Shown here: piece by piece, positions 6,735 to 9,449 of the stretch
Numbering within the stretch: the first letter of the stretch is position 1
How the letters are laid out: every line of letters starts with the position of its first letter
Origin: an uncultured Methylobacillus sp.
GTDB lineage: Bacteria; Pseudomonadota; Gammaproteobacteria; Burkholderiales; Methylophilaceae
Direction: 5' to 3'
Assembly: GCA_946478865.1 (NCBI GenBank)
Contig: CAMLDO010000052.1
Coordinates: 1 to 9,449 of the forward strand
Length of the DNA: 9,449 nucleotides
Translations under genes and position numbers: made by a program
The notes under the pieces: generated by a model
Databases searched by the model: none
What the model saw: the letters and a program-made list of their open reading frames with translations, nothing else
Told to the model about the DNA's origin: nothing

Positions 6735-6752
6735 GCCGCGCACGTGCGCGGC
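6735..6752. repeat. Perfect 18-base palindrome in the gltB leader
   Basis: GCCGCGCACGTGCGCGGC is fully self-complementary, with a CACGTG core. It could be a protein-binding operator, or in RNA a seven-pair stem with an ACGU loop. No T-run follows on either strand, so it is not a standard terminator. It sits 85 bases before the gltB start and downstream of the candidate promoter, a position compatible with repression or leader control. Confidence 0.6.
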
Positions 6753-6837
6753 TGAGTGCATCGTAAACACCCTCGATTTGCGATGCGCGCGACGGTTTGT
6801 CGAATAGGTGGCGAGGGGATATACAGGGGCAGCGGTC

Positions 6838-9449
6838 ATGCCAGCTAAACAAGGTTTATACGATCCGGCAAACGAAAAGGATGCCTGCGGGGTCGGTTTT
6901 GTAGCACACATCAAAGGGCGCAAGAGCCACGATATCGTAGAGAAGGGTCTGACGATCCTGCGCAACCTGACCCATCGCGGCGCGACGGGTTACGATCCCA
7001 AGCTGGGCGACGGTGCCGGCATGCTGCTGCAGCTGCCCGATGCCTTCATGCGCAAGGAAGCGGCCAAGCTCAACATCACGCTGCCGGCAGAAGGCCAGTA
7101 CGCCGTCGGCATGATCTTCCTGCCGCAATCCAGCAACGGCCGCGAAGCCTGCGAATCCATCATCGCGCGCATCATCCACGAAGAAGGCCAGACCTGTCTC
7201 GGCTGGCGCGACGTGCCGCGCAACAATAGCGATATCGCCGCCGCTGCCCGCGCCATCGAGCCGGTCATGCGCCAGGTATTCATCGGCAGCAAGGCCGCCG
7301 ACCAGAACGCCTTCGAGCGCAAGCTGTTCGTGATCCGCAAGCGCGTCGAGCATGCCGTGCGTGCGCTCAAGCTGGAAGATGGCGAACAGTTCTACATTCC
7401 TTCGCTGTCCAGCCGCACCATCGTCTACAAGGGCATGCTGCTGGCCGAGGAAGTCGGCACCTATTACCAGGACCTGCTCGATCCGACCATGGTGTCCGCA
7501 CTGGCGCTGGTGCACCAACGCTTCTCCACCAACACCTTCCCGGCCTGGGATCTGGCACACCCGTTCCGCATGATCGCGCACAACGGCGAAATCAACACCG
7601 TGCGAGGCAATGTCAACTGGATGGCCGCGCGCCATGAAGCGATGCTGTCCCCGGTGCTGGGCGAAGACCTGGAAAAACTGTGGCCGCTGATCTATGACGG
7701 CCAGTCCGATTCCGCCTGCTTCGACAACGCGCTGGAACTGCTGGTCGCCGGCGGTTACTCGCTGCCGCACGCGATGATGATGCTGATCCCTGAAGCCTGG
7801 TCCAGCAACACGCTCATGGACGAGGACCGCCGCGCGTTCTACGAATACCACGCCGCGCTCATGGAGCCGTGGGACGGTCCCGCCGCCGTGGCATTTACCG
7901 ACGGCCGCATGATCGGCGCGACGCTGGACCGTAACGGTCTGCGTCCGGCACGCTATCTCGTGACCGACGACGACTACGTAATGATGGCGTCCGAAATGGG
8001 CGTGCTGACCTTCCCGGAAGAGAAAATCATCCAGAAGTGGCGCCTGCAGCCGGGCAAGATGTTCCTCATCGACATGGAACAAGGCCGCATCATCGACGAC
8101 GAAGAGGTGAAGCGCGAACTGGCGCAAGCCAAGCCCTACCGCGAATGGATCGAGAAGTCCCGCTACTTCCTGGGCGAGTTGCCCAAGGCCGAATGCGAAC
8201 TCGAACTCAAGGCCGATCTGCTCGATGTGCAGCAGGCGTTCGGGTACTCGCAGGAAGACCTCAAGTTCATCCTGCAGCCGATGGCAACCAACGGCGAAGA
8301 AGCGACCGGTTCCATGGGTACCGACAGCGCGTTGCCGGTGCTTTCCAGCAAGTCCAAGCCGCTCTATACCTATTTCAAGCAGCTGTTCGCGCAAGTGACC
8401 AACCCGCCGATCGACCCGATCCGCGAGGAAATCGTCATGTCGCTGGTGACCTTCATCGGCCCCAAGCCCAACCTGCTAGGCATCGACGAAACCAACCCGC
8501 CGCTCCGCCTCGAAGCCAGCCAACCCGTGCTCACCCCGGATGAACTGGCTCAGCTCAAGAAGATCGACACGCTGACCGACAATCAATATCGCTCGCTGGT
8601 CGCCGACATCACTTATGCCGCCGAGCAAGGCGTGAAGGGCATGAGCGACGCAATCGCAGCACTGTGCAAGACTGCCGAGCAATCTGTGCATGACGGTTAT
8701 AACGTGCTGATCCTGTCCGACCGCAATGTTTCCGCCGGTCGAATCGCGATCCCGGCGCTGCTCGCGACTTCCGCCGTACACCATCACCTGGTCAAGGCCG
8801 GTCTGCGCACCAGCACCGGCCTCGTGGTCGACACCGGCTCCGCACGTGAAGTGCATCACTTCGCGCTGCTCGGAGGCTACGGTGCCGAAGCCGTGTGCCC
8901 GTGGCTCGCATTCGAGTCCATCGCCCACCTCGGCTTGCCCGACGCCAAGGAAGCGCAGAAGAAGTTCGTCAAGGCGATCGGCAAGGGCTTGTACAAGGTC
9001 ATGTCCAAGATGGGCATTTCCACCTACCAGTCCTACTGCGGCGCGCAGATTTTCGATGCGGTCGGCCTCAACTCTCCCTTTGTCGACAAATACTTCCCCG
9101 GCACTTCCAGCAACGTGGAAGGCATCGGCCTGGAACAGGTCGCGGAAGAGTCGCTGCGCATGCACGAAGCTGCGTTCAGCGACGACCCGGTACTCGCCAA
9201 CGCATTGGACGCCGGCGGCGAATATGCCTTCCGCGTGCGTGGCGAAGATCATCTGTGGACGCCGGACTCCATCGCCAAACTGCAGCATGCGACTCGCAGC
9301 GGCAAGTACGAGACCTACAAGGAATACGCCAAGCTCATCAACGACCAGAGCAAGCGCCATCTGACGCTGCGCGGCCTGTTCGATATCAAGCCTGCCGGTG
9401 CCCCGGTACCGCTGGAAGAAGTCGAATCCGCCAAGGACATCGTCAAGCG
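6838..9449 (+). CDS. gltB: Glutamate synthase large (alpha) subunit GltB, 3' end beyond window
   Basis: The first 870 codons (plus two bases) of the roughly 1500-residue large subunit that, with GltD, makes two glutamates from glutamine and 2-oxoglutarate. The start MPAKQGLYDPANEKDACGVG implies a 16-residue propeptide cleaved to expose catalytic C17, the N-terminal nucleophile of class II amidotransferases. Further amidotransferase motifs are HQRFSTNT (226-233), AHNGEINT (247-254) and RNGLRPARY (365-373). The central domain follows, with NPPIDPIREEIVMSL from about 522. The window ends just as the FMN/2-oxoglutarate domain should begin, so FMN-binding and 3Fe-4S cysteine motifs are not visible. 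ATG 6838 has a moderate AGGGG Shine-Dalgarno eight bases upstream. No frameshift or stop was found in the part present. Long open frames on the opposite strand are by-products of its GC-rich codons. Confidence 0.97.
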   Translation, partial: MPAKQGLYDPANEKDACGVGFVAHIKGRKSHDIVEKGLTILRNLTHRGATGYDPKLGDGAGMLLQLPDAFMRKEAAKLNITLPAEGQYAVGMIFLPQSSNGREACESIIARIIHEEGQTCLGWRDVPRNNSDIAAAARAIEPVMRQVFIGSKAADQNAFERKLFVIRKRVEHAVRALKLEDGEQFYIPSLSSRTIVYKGMLLAEEVGTYYQDLLDPTMVSALALVHQRFSTNTFPAWDLAHPFRMIAHNGEINTVRGNVNWMAARHEAMLSPVLGEDLEKLWPLIYDGQSDSACFDNALELLVAGGYSLPHAMMMLIPEAWSSNTLMDEDRRAFYEYHAALMEPWDGPAAVAFTDGRMIGATLDRNGLRPARYLVTDDDYVMMASEMGVLTFPEEKIIQKWRLQPGKMFLIDMEQGRIIDDEEVKRELAQAKPYREWIEKSRYFLGELPKAECELELKADLLDVQQAFGYSQEDLKFILQPMATNGEEATGSMGTDSALPVLSSKSKPLYTYFKQLFAQVTNPPIDPIREEIVMSLVTFIGPKPNLLGIDETNPPLRLEASQPVLTPDELAQLKKIDTLTDNQYRSLVADITYAAEQGVKGMSDAIAALCKTAEQSVHDGYNVLILSDRNVSAGRIAIPALLATSAVHHHLVKAGLRTSTGLVVDTGSAREVHHFALLGGYGAEAVCPWLAFESIAHLGLPDAKEAQKKFVKAIGKGLYKVMSKMGISTYQSYCGAQIFDAVGLNSPFVDKYFPGTSSNVEGIGLEQVAEESLRMHEAAFSDDPVLANALDAGGEYAFRVRGEDHLWTPDSIAKLQHATRSGKYETYKEYAKLINDQSKRHLTLRGLFDIKPAGAPVPLEEVESAKDIVK

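Larger units (their letters stand above)
6532..6837. other. Non-coding stretch between hemL and gltB
   Basis: About 306 bases with no credible gene on either strand. It holds a direct repeat CGTACC (about 6593-6609, two copies four bases apart), a short AT-rich inverted repeat GAGAAA-A-TTTCTC (about 6637-6649), a candidate promoter, and an 18-base palindrome (both listed separately). A further weak stem can form between GCATCG (6758-6763) and CGATGC (6781-6786). No GC-rich hairpin followed by a T-run was found, so the end of the hemL transcript is unclear. The base composition is more AT-rich up to about 6730 than in the flanking genes, as expected for a regulatory region. Confidence 0.7.

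Noticed and set aside
6735..6752. Palindrome as intrinsic terminator of hemL
   Set aside because: It is about 200 bases after the hemL stop and is followed by TGAGTGCA, not by a T-run; on the opposite strand an A-rich stretch follows.
6856..8394. 512-codon open frame on the - strand opposite gltB
   Set aside because: It lies fully opposite a clear GltB reading frame and its sequence is rich in His/Gln/Arg/Val with no family resemblance. It is the usual antisense shadow of GC-rich codons.
8476..9360. 294-codon open frame on the - strand opposite gltB
   Set aside because: Same cause: antisense to recognised GltB sequence, with no recognisable domain or ribosome site.

Overview
The window looks like ordinary chromosome from a beta-proteobacterium. 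ThiD, ThiE, HemL, MoeB/ThiF and GltB all read like proteins from that class, and thiD-thiE-hemL run tightly packed on one strand. An iron- or ammonia-oxidising Nitrosomonadales/Gallionellaceae-type host is a guess from the feel of the proteins, not something the sequence proves. No phage, IS element, CRISPR array, toxin-antitoxin pair or defence island is visible. I found no convincing undescribed system.

Left part (about 1-2732, + strand): the last 36 codons of an SPFH/band-7 membrane protein are followed by a three-gene envelope-glycosylation cassette. It holds a small GtrA-type membrane protein, a multi-spanning GT-C (GT39/ArnT-like) glycosyltransferase, and a family 2 polyprenyl-phosphate glycosyltransferase with two C-terminal membrane segments. 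The genes overlap one another (14 nt, then an ATGA stop/start), so they are probably made as a translationally coupled unit. A reasonable model is that the GT2 enzyme charges undecaprenyl phosphate with a sugar, GtrA helps move the lipid-sugar across the inner membrane, and the GT-C enzyme transfers the sugar to an acceptor on the periplasmic side. The cassette is clearly more AT-rich than the genes to its right.

Middle (2729-3711, - strand): an E1-like adenylyltransferase (MoeB/ThiF family) converges on the cassette, and the two stop codons overlap. Upstream of it lies tRNA-His(GTG) with an encoded CCA end. A strong sigma-70 promoter (TTGGAC, 17 bp, TATAAT) precedes the tRNA and may also serve the adenylyltransferase gene.

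Right part (3712-9449, + strand): thiD, thiE (GTG start inside the end of thiD) and hemL (6 bases after the last base of thiE) form a probable cofactor operon for thiamine and tetrapyrrole synthesis. A 9-bp inverted repeat sits just upstream of thiD. After a roughly 300-base non-coding stretch holding a possible promoter and a perfect 18-base palindrome comes gltB, the large subunit of glutamate synthase. It is cut by the window edge after 870 codons, before its flavin and iron-sulfur parts.

Metabolically the right half is a nitrogen/cofactor block: GltB makes glutamate, and HemL acts in the glutamate-derived (C5) route to haem. The left half is accessory cell-surface modification.
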